Of a DNA stretch of 64,000 bases, positions 8,606-16,759 are shown one piece after another. The position numbers and the translations under genes are program-made. Below the pieces are notes generated by a model that searched no databases, was not told the DNA's origin, and saw only the letters and a list, made by a program, of their open reading frames with translations. Numbering within the stretch: the first letter of the stretch is position 1; every line of letters begins with the position of its first letter. The DNA is from CADEDH01 sp050330635 (lineage in GTDB: Bacteria > Actinomycetota > Acidimicrobiia > Acidimicrobiales > SZUA-35): the NCBI GenBank assembly GCA_050330635.1, contig JBHJNQ010000015.1, positions 1 to 64,000 of the forward strand. Reading direction: 5' to 3'.

Positions 8606-8863
8606 ATGAAGGCTGAGATCCACCCCGAGTATCGCCCGGTCGTGTTCATGGACGCGGCCGCCGAGTTCTCGTTCCTCACGAAATCGACGATCGAGACCAA
8701 CGATACGATCGAGTGGGAGGACGGCAACACCTATCCGTTGGCCAAGGTCGAGATCTCCTCGGCCAGCCACCCGTTCTTCACCGGTCAGATGAAGATCGTC
8801 GACACCGCCGGCCGGGTCGAGCGCTTCGAGCGTCGCTATGGCGGCCGCCGGCGCACCAAGTAG
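8606..8863 (+). CDS. rpmE: 50S ribosomal protein L31, cysteine-free (type B-like)
   Basis: L31 is a small large-subunit protein at the intersubunit bridge. The 85-residue product has the conserved HPEYRPVVF start and the ISSASHPFFTG and VERFERRY segments. It contains no cysteine at all, so the zinc-binding CxxC form is excluded and it belongs to the zinc-independent group. An AGAGG ribosome site lies upstream of the ATG. It sits directly after rho, as in other actinobacteria. If the genome also carries a zinc form, this one would be expected under zinc-limitation control, but no Zur-like site is recognisable in the 28-bp gap. Confidence 0.93.
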   Translation: MKAEIHPEYRPVVFMDAAAEFSFLTKSTIETNDTIEWEDGNTYPLAKVEISSASHPFFTGQMKIVDTAGRVERFERRYGGRRRTK

Positions 8864-8926
8864 AACCGGCGTCGATCCTCTCGGTCGGCCCGCTCGACCG
8901 TCGGACCTTCCGCTGACCACTCCACG

Positions 8927-9922
8927 GTGCCGGACGACAACACCGCGCTCAACGAGATCCGCCTCCGGGCCCTCGCCCGCGCCTGCGGCATCGATGCGTC
9001 GCTCGAGTTCGACCGCGTCGTCGGCGCCGGCCAGGCCGGCCCCGGTGGCCCCGCCGTCTACCTCGCCGGTGACGGGCGGGCCCTCGGCCCGGCCCTGCGC
9101 TGGGCCGCGTCGCGGGGCGCCCCGCGCCTCGAGCTCCTGGCTCTCGCCGCCGCCGGCGACCTCGCTCGCCGGGCGGCCCTGCTCGCCTCCGGGCCCGGGC
9201 CCATCGTCACCGTGTGGCGCGTCGAGGGAGCCGAGGTCTCGCCGGCCCGGCCGGCACCGGTGGCTACCCCGCCGGTGCTGCCCGCTGCCCACTGGGCCCT
9301 GGCCGGGGTCATGACCGAGGCCGGGGCCCGACCGGTCGACGACCACGGGCTCCTGGTGGCCGAGGTCGCCGGCCTGGAGGTGGGCCGGGTGGTGGAGGGC
9401 GATCACGGCCCCACGATCGACGTCGGCGTCGGTCAGGCCGATCGCGAGCTCAGCCAGTTGATCCACCACGACGACGACCCGGGCCAGGGGCTGCGTCGCG
9501 TCATCGGTGCCGTCGCCGCGCACCGCCGCTCCGGCAGCCACCACCCCCTGACCCGGCTCGCCCGCCAGCGGTGGCTCCGTTCCGTCGTGGTCGACGATCC
9601 GTCCCTCGTGGGGGCCGAGCGCCTCGACCCCCTCGTTCCGCTGCGACCCCGCCGCCACCTCGATCCCCGGCAGCCCTCGGCCGCCGCCGGTCACCGGGCC
9701 GACGGCACCCCGCTGGTCGTGGTGGCCGCCGCCGGTATCGATCTCGACCTCGTGCCCGAGGCCGCCGACTACCGCCAGCGTTGGAACCCGGAGGCCGAGC
9801 TCCTCCTCGTCATGCCCGAGCGTGACGTCACCCTTTCGAGCGGGCTCGTCGATCGGGTGCCCCGGTGCCGGGCCGAGGCCGTGGCCGAGCCGTGGGCCGC
9901 CCCCGGCGGCCCACGACGCTGA
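8927..9922 (+). CDS. Conserved-position protein of unknown function between rpmE and prfA
   Basis: I do not recognise this 331-residue protein. It has no signal peptide, no transmembrane helix and no catalytic motif I can name. The sequence is rich in Ala, Arg and Asp, with an N-terminal half around NEIRLRALARACGID and a C-terminal stretch WNPEAELLLVMPERD. The GTG start at 8927 follows rpmE by 63 nt, and the stop overlaps the prfA ATG (TGATG), so it is very likely co-translated with release factor 1. Codon use matches the neighbours and the frame is intact, so I take it as a real gene. A role linked to translation would be guilt by association only. Confidence 0.7.
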   Translation: MPDDNTALNEIRLRALARACGIDASLEFDRVVGAGQAGPGGPAVYLAGDGRALGPALRWAASRGAPRLELLALAAAGDLARRAALLASGPGPIVTVWRVEGAEVSPARPAPVATPPVLPAAHWALAGVMTEAGARPVDDHGLLVAEVAGLEVGRVVEGDHGPTIDVGVGQADRELSQLIHHDDDPGQGLRRVIGAVAAHRRSGSHHPLTRLARQRWLRSVVVDDPSLVGAERLDPLVPLRPRRHLDPRQPSAAAGHRADGTPLVVVAAAGIDLDLVPEAADYRQRWNPEAELLLVMPERDVTLSSGLVDRVPRCRAEAVAEPWAAPGGPRR

Positions 9923-11013
9923 TGGCGACGCCCATGCTCGACCGGCTCGACACGCTGGTCCGGGAGCACCGCGAGCTGGAGGCCCGCCTGGCCGACCCCC
10001 GGATCGCCGAGGACAACGCCCGCTACATCGAGCTGACCCGCCGCTACGCCGCCCTGTCGGAGATCGTGGCCGTCGGCGCCAGGCTCCGCCGGCGCGTCGA
10101 CGACGTGGAGACGGTGAAGCTCCTGCTCGACGAGGCCGACCCGGCGGAACGGGAGGAACTGCGGGGCGAGGCCGTCGAGGCCGAGGCCGACATCGCTCGC
10201 CTGGAGGACGAGCTCAAGTTCCTGCTGCTGCCCAAGGATCCCAACGAGGGCCGGAACGTCATCGTCGAGATCCGGGGGGCCGAAGGGGGGGAGGAGGCCA
10301 ACCTCTTCGCCCGCGACCTCTACGAGATGTATCGCGCCTTCGCCACCGAGCAGGGCTGGAAGCTCGAGGTCCTCGGCTCGTCGGCCTCCGACCTCGGCGG
10401 CTTCGACGAGATCACGTTCGTCCTGCGGGGCGACGGGGCGTGGACGAGGATGAAGTTCGAGGCCGGTCCCCACCGGGTCCAGCGGGTACCGGTGACCGAG
10501 TCGCAGGGCCGGATCCACACGTCGTCGGCCACCGTCACCGTCCTGCCCGAGGCCGACGAGGTCGACATCGAGATCGATCCCAACGACCTCCAGGTCGACA
10601 CGTACCGCTCATCGGGGGCGGGCGGCCAGCACGTCAACACCACCGACTCGGCGGTCCGTATGACCCACCTGCCGACCGGGCTCGTCGTCAGCATGCAGGA
10701 CGAGAAGAGCCAACTCCAGAATCGGGAACGGGCCCTCAAGGTGCTCCGGTCGCGGCTGCTGCGGCTCGAGGAGGAGCGCCAGGCGGCCGACGCCTCGGCC
10801 GCCCGCCGGGGCCAGACCGGCTCGGGGGGACGGTCGGAGAAGATCCGCACCTACAACTTCAAGGAGAACCGTGTCACCGACCACCGCCTCGGGCTGACCC
10901 TCCACCGTCTCGACCGGATCCTGGCTGGTGAGCTCGACGACATCAGCGACGCCCTGGTCCAGGACGAGCGCAGCCGCCAGCTCCAGCGCGAGGGCGACGG
11001 CGACGACCGGTGA
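9922..11013 (+). CDS. prfA: Peptide chain release factor 1
   Basis: RF1 recognises UAA and UAG stops and triggers peptide release. The 363-residue product starts at ATG 9922, overlapping the upstream stop by one base; an in-frame ATG at 9934 is a second candidate. The GGQ peptidyl-hydrolysis motif is at about residues 234-236 within SSGAGGQHVNTTDSAVR. The anticodon-like region holds PVTESQGRIHTSSATV, where RF1 normally has the PxT-type tripeptide. The C-terminus has KIRTYNFKENRVTDHR. Its modifying methyltransferase, prmC, follows immediately. Confidence 0.96.
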   Translation: MATPMLDRLDTLVREHRELEARLADPRIAEDNARYIELTRRYAALSEIVAVGARLRRRVDDVETVKLLLDEADPAEREELRGEAVEAEADIARLEDELKFLLLPKDPNEGRNVIVEIRGAEGGEEANLFARDLYEMYRAFATEQGWKLEVLGSSASDLGGFDEITFVLRGDGAWTRMKFEAGPHRVQRVPVTESQGRIHTSSATVTVLPEADEVDIEIDPNDLQVDTYRSSGAGGQHVNTTDSAVRMTHLPTGLVVSMQDEKSQLQNRERALKVLRSRLLRLEEERQAADASAARRGQTGSGGRSEKIRTYNFKENRVTDHRLGLTLHRLDRILAGELDDISDALVQDERSRQLQREGDGDDR

Positions 11014-11066
11014 GCCACGACCGGTGAGCGACGACAGATGAGCCACGATCGGTGAGCGACGACAAG
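11011..11066 (+). repeat. 28-bp tandem duplication at the prfA-prmC junction
   Basis: TGAGCCACGACCGGTGAGCG and its continuation at 11011-11038 are repeated at 11039-11066 with two or three changes. The unit spans the prfA stop and the prmC start codon. Because 28 is not a multiple of 3, the GTG in copy 1 (11024) is out of frame with the GTG in copy 2 (11052). Confidence 0.8.
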
Positions 11067-12035
11067 GGGACCGCAGCCGCCGATCCCGCTGCCGGCGACC
11101 AGGAGGCCGACGACGATCTGGCGGGGACGGTGCCGTGGGGCGACCTGGCCGACGAGGTCGCCGGGCGGCTCCGCCTCGGCGGTGTCGACGAGGCCGACCG
11201 TCATGCCCACCTCATCGTCATGCGGGCGTGCGGGGCCGACGGCGGTGAGTGGCTGACGGTGTCACGGCAGCCGGCGACCGTCCGGGGCGTCGCCGCCGTC
11301 GACGCCATGATCGCCCGCCGCCTGCGGGGCGAGCCCCTCCAGTACGTGCTGGCGGAGTGGAGCTTCCGTCATCTCGACCTCTACGTCGACCATCGGGTGC
11401 TCATCCCCCGCCCGGAGACCGAGGTGGTGGCCGGCCTGGCCCTCGACGAGCTGCGCCGGGTCGAGGCCGAGGGAGGACCGGTGGTGGCCGCCGATCTGGG
11501 CACGGGCTCCGGTGCCATCGGCCTGTCGCTCGTGACCGAGCATCCTCGGGTCGAGGTGTGGCTCACCGACGTGTCGGCCGCCGCCCTCGCGGTGGCCAGG
11601 GCCAATCTGGCCGGCACGGGCCTGGCGGGAGGCCGGTGCCGGGTGGCCGAGGGATGGTGGTTCGACGCCCTCCCGGCCGGGCTGGCCGGCGGCCTGGCCG
11701 TTGTCGTCGCCAACCCGCCCTACGTCGCCGACGACGACGTCCTCCCCCCCGTCGTCGCCGACTGGGAGCCCCCCGAAGCCCTGTTCGCCGGTCCGGCCGG
11801 CACCGAGCACGTCGACCACCTGGTCGAGACCGCCCCCGGATGGCTCGCCCCTCGTGGGGCCCTGGTGCTGGAGATGGCCCCCGACCAGACGGGCCCGGTG
11901 GCCGAGCGGGCCGCCGCCCGCTTCGCCGAGGTGGTCGTCGAGCGCGACCTGACCGGTCGGGCGCGCGCCGTCGTGGCCCGCCGGCCAAAGTGGCGGGCGA
12001 TCAAACCACAGCCGGATGGTAATCGCCGGTACTAG
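11052..12035 (+). CDS. prmC: Release factor glutamine N5-methyltransferase
   Basis: PrmC (HemK) methylates the Gln of the release-factor GGQ motif using S-adenosylmethionine. The 327-residue protein has an N-terminal helical domain with PLQYVLAEWSFRHLDLYVD and IPRPETE. The SAM-binding motif is DLGTGSGAIGLSL, and the catalytic NPPY is at about residues 221-224 in VVANPPYVADD. Pairing with prfA is the standard arrangement. The GTG at 11052 sits in the second copy of a 28-bp tandem duplication, so alternative initiation is possible. The prmC stop codon overlaps a TAGGGT hexamer that may be the -10 for the next gene. Confidence 0.95.
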   Translation: MSDDKGTAAADPAAGDQEADDDLAGTVPWGDLADEVAGRLRLGGVDEADRHAHLIVMRACGADGGEWLTVSRQPATVRGVAAVDAMIARRLRGEPLQYVLAEWSFRHLDLYVDHRVLIPRPETEVVAGLALDELRRVEAEGGPVVAADLGTGSGAIGLSLVTEHPRVEVWLTDVSAAALAVARANLAGTGLAGGRCRVAEGWWFDALPAGLAGGLAVVVANPPYVADDDVLPPVVADWEPPEALFAGPAGTEHVDHLVETAPGWLAPRGALVLEMAPDQTGPVAERAAARFAEVVVERDLTGRARAVVARRPKWRAIKPQPDGNRRY

Positions 12036-12065
12036 GGTGCTGTCACCGGGGATCGGAGGGACACC

Positions 12066-12524
12066 GTGTTCGGATTCAACGACAAGCTCGACCCGGAGTG
12101 GCTGGCCACGGTCGGCTTCTTCGAGGGCTTCGGCCCGGATGAGCTGGCCGCTGTAGCCTCGCTGGGGGAGCGGGTCGACGTCGACGCCGGGGTGGAGCTG
12201 ATCGACCAGGGACGGGTGGGCGACCACTGCTACATCATCGTGACCGGCACCGCCGCCGTCCGCATCCGGGACGAGTTCGTCACCACCGTCGGCCCGGGAA
12301 CCATGGTGGGGGAGATGGCCCTCGTGGAACACCGGCCCCGCAACGCCACCGTCGTCGCCGAGACCCCGATGACCCTCGTGTCCTACGACACCAAGGCCTT
12401 CGGCAAGCTCCTGGCCAGGAGCCCCAAGGTCCACGACCGGGTGATGGCCATGCTCCGGCAGCGGCTGGCGCAGAACGAGTCGCGCCACGACGCCGGCGAC
12501 GGGGGCGCACGCCAGGGCCGCTAG
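12066..12524 (+). CDS. Cyclic nucleotide-binding-fold (Crp-type) regulator-like protein
   Basis: The 152-residue product is essentially one cyclic nucleotide-binding beta-barrel domain (about residues 15-130), with DQGRVGDHCYIIVTGTAAV and a phosphate-cassette-like VGEMALVEHRPRNATV. No helix-turn-helix domain follows, so it is not a complete Crp/Fnr transcription factor. The C-terminus is a short basic tail. The GTG start has a good GGAGGG ribosome site. It may sense cAMP or another ligand and act through a partner. Its place between prmC and rpiB, where tsaC sits in mycobacteria, gives no clear functional hint. Confidence 0.82.
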   Translation: MFGFNDKLDPEWLATVGFFEGFGPDELAAVASLGERVDVDAGVELIDQGRVGDHCYIIVTGTAAVRIRDEFVTTVGPGTMVGEMALVEHRPRNATVVAETPMTLVSYDTKAFGKLLARSPKVHDRVMAMLRQRLAQNESRHDAGDGGARQGR

Positions 12525-12576
12525 CCTTGAGATTCGCTCTGCGCCCGACCGCGTCCCCCATCTGATCGGAGCACCC

Positions 12577-13023
12577 ATGCGTCTCGTGGTGGGATCTGAC
12601 CACGCCGGCTTCCACCTCAAGGAGGAGCTGGCCCGGCACCTGCGGACTGCGGGTCACGACATCACCGACGTCGGCACCGCCGACACCGCCTCCGTCGATT
12701 ACCCCGACTTTGGAGCCGCTGTCGGGCGGGCCGTGGTCGCCGGCGACGGGGAGCTGGGGGTGGCGGTGTGTGGCAGCGGCATCGGGATCGCCATCTCCGC
12801 CAACAAGGTGCCGGGGGTGCGGGCGGCCACCGTCCACGACGTCACGTCGGCCCGGATGAGCCGGGAGCACAACGACGCCAACGTCGTCTGCTTCGGCGCG
12901 CGCTTCACCGGCGTCCAGGTCGCCCTCGACGCCCTCGACGCCTTTCTCGGTGCCACCTTCGCCGGCGGCCGCCACAGCCGCCGGGTCGACAAGATCACCG
13001 CCCTCGACCAGCCGACCTGCTGA
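12577..13023 (+). CDS. rpiB: Ribose-5-phosphate isomerase B
   Basis: RpiB interconverts ribose 5-phosphate and ribulose 5-phosphate in the pentose phosphate pathway. The 148-residue product has the family N-terminus VVGSDHAGFHLKEEL and the substrate loop CGSGIGIAISANKVPGVRAA, whose Cys is the usual catalytic base. It also has the conserved REHNDANVVCFGAR segment. A TAGCCT hexamer around the end of the previous gene could be its -10, giving a leader of about 45 nt. The downstream glyA starts 27 nt after the stop with its own strong ribosome site. Confidence 0.95.
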   Translation: MRLVVGSDHAGFHLKEELARHLRTAGHDITDVGTADTASVDYPDFGAAVGRAVVAGDGELGVAVCGSGIGIAISANKVPGVRAATVHDVTSARMSREHNDANVVCFGARFTGVQVALDALDAFLGATFAGGRHSRRVDKITALDQPTC

Positions 13024-13050
13024 TCCCGCTACAACCCCAAGGAGACCCCC

Positions 13051-14295
13051 GTGCCCTGGCCATCCATCGTCGATGCCGACATCGATCGCCTGATCATCGC
13101 CGAGACCGAGCGGCAGAACAGCGCGCTGCAGCTCATCGCGTCGGAGAACTTCGCCTCGCCGGCGGTGATGGCCGCCACCGGGTCGGTGTTCACCAACAAG
13201 TACTCCGAGGGCTACCCCGGTCGCCGCTACTACGGCGGCAACGAGGTCGTCGACGAGGTCGAGGAGCTGGCCCGCCAGCGGGCGTGCCGCCTGTTCGGAG
13301 CCGAGCACGCCAACGTGCAGCCCCACTCGGGAGCGAACGCCAACATGGCAGTGTACCAGGCGGTTCTGGAGCCGGGCGACACGGTGCTCGGCCTCCGTCT
13401 CGATCACGGGGGCCACCTCACCCACGGATCGCCCGTCAACGCCTCCGGATTGACCTACAACTTCGTGAGCTACGGATTGACGGAGAGCGACGAGCGGATC
13501 GACATCGACCAGGTCGAGAAGCTGGCCCGGGAACACGAGCCGAAGCTGATCGTGACGGGGGCCACGGCCTACCCCCGCATCATCGACCCCGCCCCGTTCC
13601 GGGCCGTGGCCGACGCCGTGGGTGCCCTCCTGATGTTCGACGCCGCCCACATCGCCGGCCTCATCGTCGGTGGCGTCCATCCCAACCCGGTCGAGGTGTC
13701 CGACATCGTCACCTTCACCACCCACAAGACCTTGCGGGGCCCCCGCGGCGGCTGCATCCTGAGCACCGCCGAGCTGGCCGCCGCCATCGACAAGGCGGTC
13801 TTCCCGGGCCAGCAGGGCGGCCCCCAGGAGCACTCGATCGCAGCCAAGGCCGTGGCCTTCGCCGAGGCCGCCACCGACGATTTCGCCGCCTATGCCCGCC
13901 AGATCGTGGCCAACGCCGGAGCGCTGGCGGCCTCGCTGGCCTCCCACGGGTTCCGGCTCGTGTCGGGCGGCACCGAGAATCACCTCCTTCTCGTCGATCT
14001 GCGCCCGTTCGACGCCGACCTCACCGGCAAGGAGGCCCAGAGCGTCCTCGACGAGGCCGGGATCACCTGCAACCGCAACGCCATCCCCGACGATCCCCGT
14101 TCGCCGTTCGTCACATCGGGTCTGCGCCTCGGTACCCCGGCAGTCACCACCCAGGGGATGACCGAGAGCGACATGGCCGAGGTCGGCCGTCTCATCGCCG
14201 ACACCCTGCGCCACCGCGACGACCCGGCCGCGGTGGCCGCCATCCGGGAGGAGGTGCGCCGGCTGTGCACCCCGTTCGCCCCCTACGCCTCGTGA
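13051..14295 (+). CDS. glyA: Serine hydroxymethyltransferase
   Basis: GlyA transfers the serine hydroxymethyl group to tetrahydrofolate, making glycine and 5,10-methylene-THF. The GTG start follows AAGGAGA at good spacing. The product has 414 residues. Signatures include LQLIASENFASPAV, NKYSEGYPGRRYYGGNE and the PLP-lysine segment TTHKTLRGPRGG with K226. The residues before that lysine, FDAAHIAGLI, are also canonical. The gene lies between rpiB and the WecA-like gene, a placement also seen in streptomycetes. Confidence 0.97.
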   Translation: MPWPSIVDADIDRLIIAETERQNSALQLIASENFASPAVMAATGSVFTNKYSEGYPGRRYYGGNEVVDEVEELARQRACRLFGAEHANVQPHSGANANMAVYQAVLEPGDTVLGLRLDHGGHLTHGSPVNASGLTYNFVSYGLTESDERIDIDQVEKLAREHEPKLIVTGATAYPRIIDPAPFRAVADAVGALLMFDAAHIAGLIVGGVHPNPVEVSDIVTFTTHKTLRGPRGGCILSTAELAAAIDKAVFPGQQGGPQEHSIAAKAVAFAEAATDDFAAYARQIVANAGALAASLASHGFRLVSGGTENHLLLVDLRPFDADLTGKEAQSVLDEAGITCNRNAIPDDPRSPFVTSGLRLGTPAVTTQGMTESDMAEVGRLIADTLRHRDDPAAVAAIREEVRRLCTPFAPYAS

Positions 14296-14399
14296 GCGCG
14301 GTCTCGTGACCGCCACCACGGTGTAGCGTCCAAGGGTGACCGTGTTGGCGCCCTCAGCATCGCCGCTGAGCCGTGGGTCCGGGCCCGGATGAGGGCCGG

Positions 14400-15860
14400 A
14401 TGAGGGCCGGGCTCGGCTCACACCTCCTCGTCGCTCTGGTGGCCGGCCTGGTCACGGTGGCGACGGTCCCGCTCTTCACCGCGCTGTCGCGTCGCTTCGG
14501 CTTCATGGTCGAGCCCGACGCCCGTCGAATGCACGACCGCCCCACCGCCACCCTGGGGGGTGGGGCCATGTACGTGGGCTTCGTGGCGGCCTTCGTCGTG
14601 GCCTGGCTCGGCGGCGCCTTCGATGCGTCGTTCCGGGGCTCGACCGAGCCGTGGGCCGTGCTGGTGGCGGCCACCGTGGCCTACGGGGTCGGCGTCCTCG
14701 ACGACATCCGGGATCTGTCGGCGCCGGCCAAGATCGCCGGGATGTGGCTGACGGCGGCCGTGTTGGCCGTCGGTGGCGTCAGCATCATCTGGTTCCGGAT
14801 CCCCTTCCTCGAGGTGTTCGTGTTGCCGTACGACCTCGCCTTCGTCGCCACCGTGGTGTGGGTCCTCGGCATGGCCAACGCCGTGAACTTCATCGACGGC
14901 CTCGACGGTCTGGCCGCCGGCATCGTCGGCATCGGGGCCACCGCCTTCCTGCTCTACGGGCTCCGCCTGGGTGAGGTCGACCTCCTCCTGGAGGGCAACC
15001 CCGGACCCCTGGTGGCGGCCATGGTCCTCGGGGTGTGCCTCGGGTTCCTGCCGTGGAACGTGTACCCCGCCCGGATCTTCATGGGTGACGGCGGCAGCCT
15101 GCTGCTCGGGACCCTGATGGCGGCATCCACCATGGCCGTCGGCGGCCGCACCCCGGACCCCTTCAGCGGTCAGACCTTCTTCTTCTACGCCCCCCTCGCC
15201 ATCCCTCTCGTCATCCTCGGGGTCCCGGTGCTCGACACCGCCTTCGCCATACTCCGCCGGGCCCGTGGCGGGCGGGGGCTGGCCACCGCCGACAAGGATC
15301 ACCTCCACCACCGCCTGGTCCGCCTCGGCCACGGTCACCGCCGGAGCGTGTGGATCCTGTGGGCGTGGACGGCGTTGCTGTCGGCCTTCGTCCTCTACCC
15401 GACCTACAACGAGGGCCAGGGCGACGCCATCGTACCCCTGGGCGTCGGGGCCGCCGCCCTCGTGCTGGTGACGCTGTTCCAGCCGGGCACGCCCCGGCGC
15501 CGGGTCGCCGACCCGTCCGGGCGTCACTCCCCCGACGGGGCGGTGGTCTCCGACGTCGCTCCCGAGCCCGCTGATGCGACGGTGGTCTCCGACGTCGGAC
15601 CCGAGCGGGCTGCTGTGCCGCGCCGACCGGCACCCGGGCCGGCGGCGGCAACCGAGCCCACCGGCGGTGGGCAAACTCGCCCGCCACCGCCCGAGCCGGT
15701 AGCCGGTCCGGGCGCCCCGGCAGCCGAGGTCATCGACGCACGACGGTCGCCCCCCGACGGTGGCGTCGGGCCGGCCCCCAACGGGGCCGACCACGACGTT
15801 GGCCGGCGGTCGCCGCCGTCCCCCCGCCGGGGGGCGGGTGCGGTGCGCTCGCCGGGCTGA
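14400..15860 (+). CDS. WecA-like undecaprenyl-phosphate sugar-1-phosphate transferase
   Basis: This polytopic enzyme of the MraY/WecA family probably links GlcNAc-1-phosphate to undecaprenyl (or decaprenyl) phosphate to begin envelope glycan synthesis. About ten or eleven membrane segments are visible. Family motifs are MHDRPTATLGGGAMYVGF, the DD pair in GVLDDIRDL, NAVNFIDGLDGLAAG, IFMGDGGSLLLG and the C-terminal DKDHLHHRLVRLGH. I prefer ATG 14400; GTG 14373 is in frame and also possible. The last 130 or so residues form an unusual Pro/Ala/Gly-rich tail with a repeated VVSDV segment, predicted disordered and cytoplasmic. Position just before the atp operon matches mycobacterial rfe/wecA. Confidence 0.88.
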   Translation: MRAGLGSHLLVALVAGLVTVATVPLFTALSRRFGFMVEPDARRMHDRPTATLGGGAMYVGFVAAFVVAWLGGAFDASFRGSTEPWAVLVAATVAYGVGVLDDIRDLSAPAKIAGMWLTAAVLAVGGVSIIWFRIPFLEVFVLPYDLAFVATVVWVLGMANAVNFIDGLDGLAAGIVGIGATAFLLYGLRLGEVDLLLEGNPGPLVAAMVLGVCLGFLPWNVYPARIFMGDGGSLLLGTLMAASTMAVGGRTPDPFSGQTFFFYAPLAIPLVILGVPVLDTAFAILRRARGGRGLATADKDHLHHRLVRLGHGHRRSVWILWAWTALLSAFVLYPTYNEGQGDAIVPLGVGAAALVLVTLFQPGTPRRRVADPSGRHSPDGAVVSDVAPEPADATVVSDVGPERAAVPRRPAPGPAAATEPTGGGQTRPPPPEPVAGPGAPAAEVIDARRSPPDGGVGPAPNGADHDVGRRSPPSPRRGAGAVRSPG

Positions 15861-15937
15861 GCGGTGGCCGGCGCCGGCCCGTTCGGTTCGTCTGGCCCGA
15901 ACGGCCCGGTCCTGGGGTGAACCGTCGCTGTCGAAGG

Positions 15938-15967
15938 TTGCGAACCACTGCTCCCGCTCCCTATGGT
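15938..15967 (+). promoter_or_regulatory. Candidate promoter of the ATP synthase operon
   Basis: TTGCGA (15938-15943) and TATGGT (15962-15967) are spaced 18 nt apart in the 158-bp gap before the first atp-linked gene. This is the best promoter-like pair in this gap. The leader would be about 45 nt. Confidence 0.5.
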
Positions 15968-16018
15968 TCCGGAGCGTGACGGGGCGAGTGGACCCCGGAC
16001 GTCCACGCGAGAGCCAAC

Positions 16019-16273
16019 GTGAACAGACACCGAAGTCGCCTCATCGAGCATGCCAATCAGTCCGTCGGTAGCTACGAGCTCGCTCTCTCCGCCGTTGTCT
16101 TCGGCCTTCTCGGGTGGTGGCTCGACGGTCGGCTCGGCATCACGCCGGTGCTGATGATCACGTTCACCCTCCTCGGCTTCGTCGGCTCGGCGGTGTCGGT
16201 GTACTACCGCTACCGGGCCGAGATGGCGCGGCTGGCGGCCGAGACCGAGACCTTGCGCAGGGCGGCCGAGTGA
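16019..16273 (+). CDS. AtpZ/AtpI-family small membrane protein of the ATP synthase operon
   Basis: The 84-residue product has two hydrophobic segments (about residues 20-36 and 42-62) and a charged C-terminal helix YRYRAEMARLAAETETLRRAAE. Small two-helix proteins of the AtpZ group at the head of atp operons assist Fo/c-ring assembly or ion supply; that role is inferred from position and architecture. The start is GTG 16019. The stop overlaps the GTG of the next gene, implying translational coupling. Confidence 0.75.
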   Translation: MNRHRSRLIEHANQSVGSYELALSAVVFGLLGWWLDGRLGITPVLMITFTLLGFVGSAVSVYYRYRAEMARLAAETETLRRAAE

Positions 16274-16740
16274 CGGCCGGCAACGACCCGGCCGGCCAGC
16301 GACTGGCCGGGCCGTCGCCGGCGTCGGAGGTCGCCCGCGACATGGTGCTGCGCGGCCTATGGCTGTTTCCGGTCGGCGTGACCGTCGGCGCCGTCATCGA
16401 CGGCTTCGCCGGCGCCGTCTCCGTCTGCTACGCCATCGTGCTCGTGCTGGCGAACTTCCTGCTGGCCGCCTACCTGCTGGCGTGGGCCGCCCGCATCTCC
16501 TTCGCCCTGGTGGCCTCCGTCGCCCTCGGCGGCTACGTGCTCCGGCTCGGCCTCATCTTCGCCGCCGTCTGGGTGGTGAAGGACGCCTCGTGGGTCAGGA
16601 TCGTGCCGCTCGGCATTACGATCATCGTCACCCACCTGGGGCTGTTGTTCTGGGAGCTGCGATTCGTCGCCGCCTCGTTCGCCCATCCCGGTCTGAAACC
16701 ATCCTCCGACGGCTCGCGGTCAGCCGCCGGATCCCGATAA
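16270..16740 (+). CDS. AtpI-like ATP synthase accessory membrane protein
   Basis: The 156-residue product has four hydrophobic segments in the first 140 residues, starting around LWLFPVGVTVGAVIDGF and ending with IVPLGITIIVTHLGLLFWELR. It has the size and topology of AtpI (ATP synthase protein I), which assists c-ring assembly. The GTG 16270 overlaps the stop of the AtpZ-like gene by 4 nt. The frame is open upstream to 16114, but only as a shadow. The next gene, atpB, follows after 19 nt with an AAGGAGC ribosome site. Confidence 0.72.
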   Translation: MTAGNDPAGQRLAGPSPASEVARDMVLRGLWLFPVGVTVGAVIDGFAGAVSVCYAIVLVLANFLLAAYLLAWAARISFALVASVALGGYVLRLGLIFAAVWVVKDASWVRIVPLGITIIVTHLGLLFWELRFVAASFAHPGLKPSSDGSRSAAGSR

Positions 16741-16759
16741 CCGCAAGGAGCCCGCTCCG

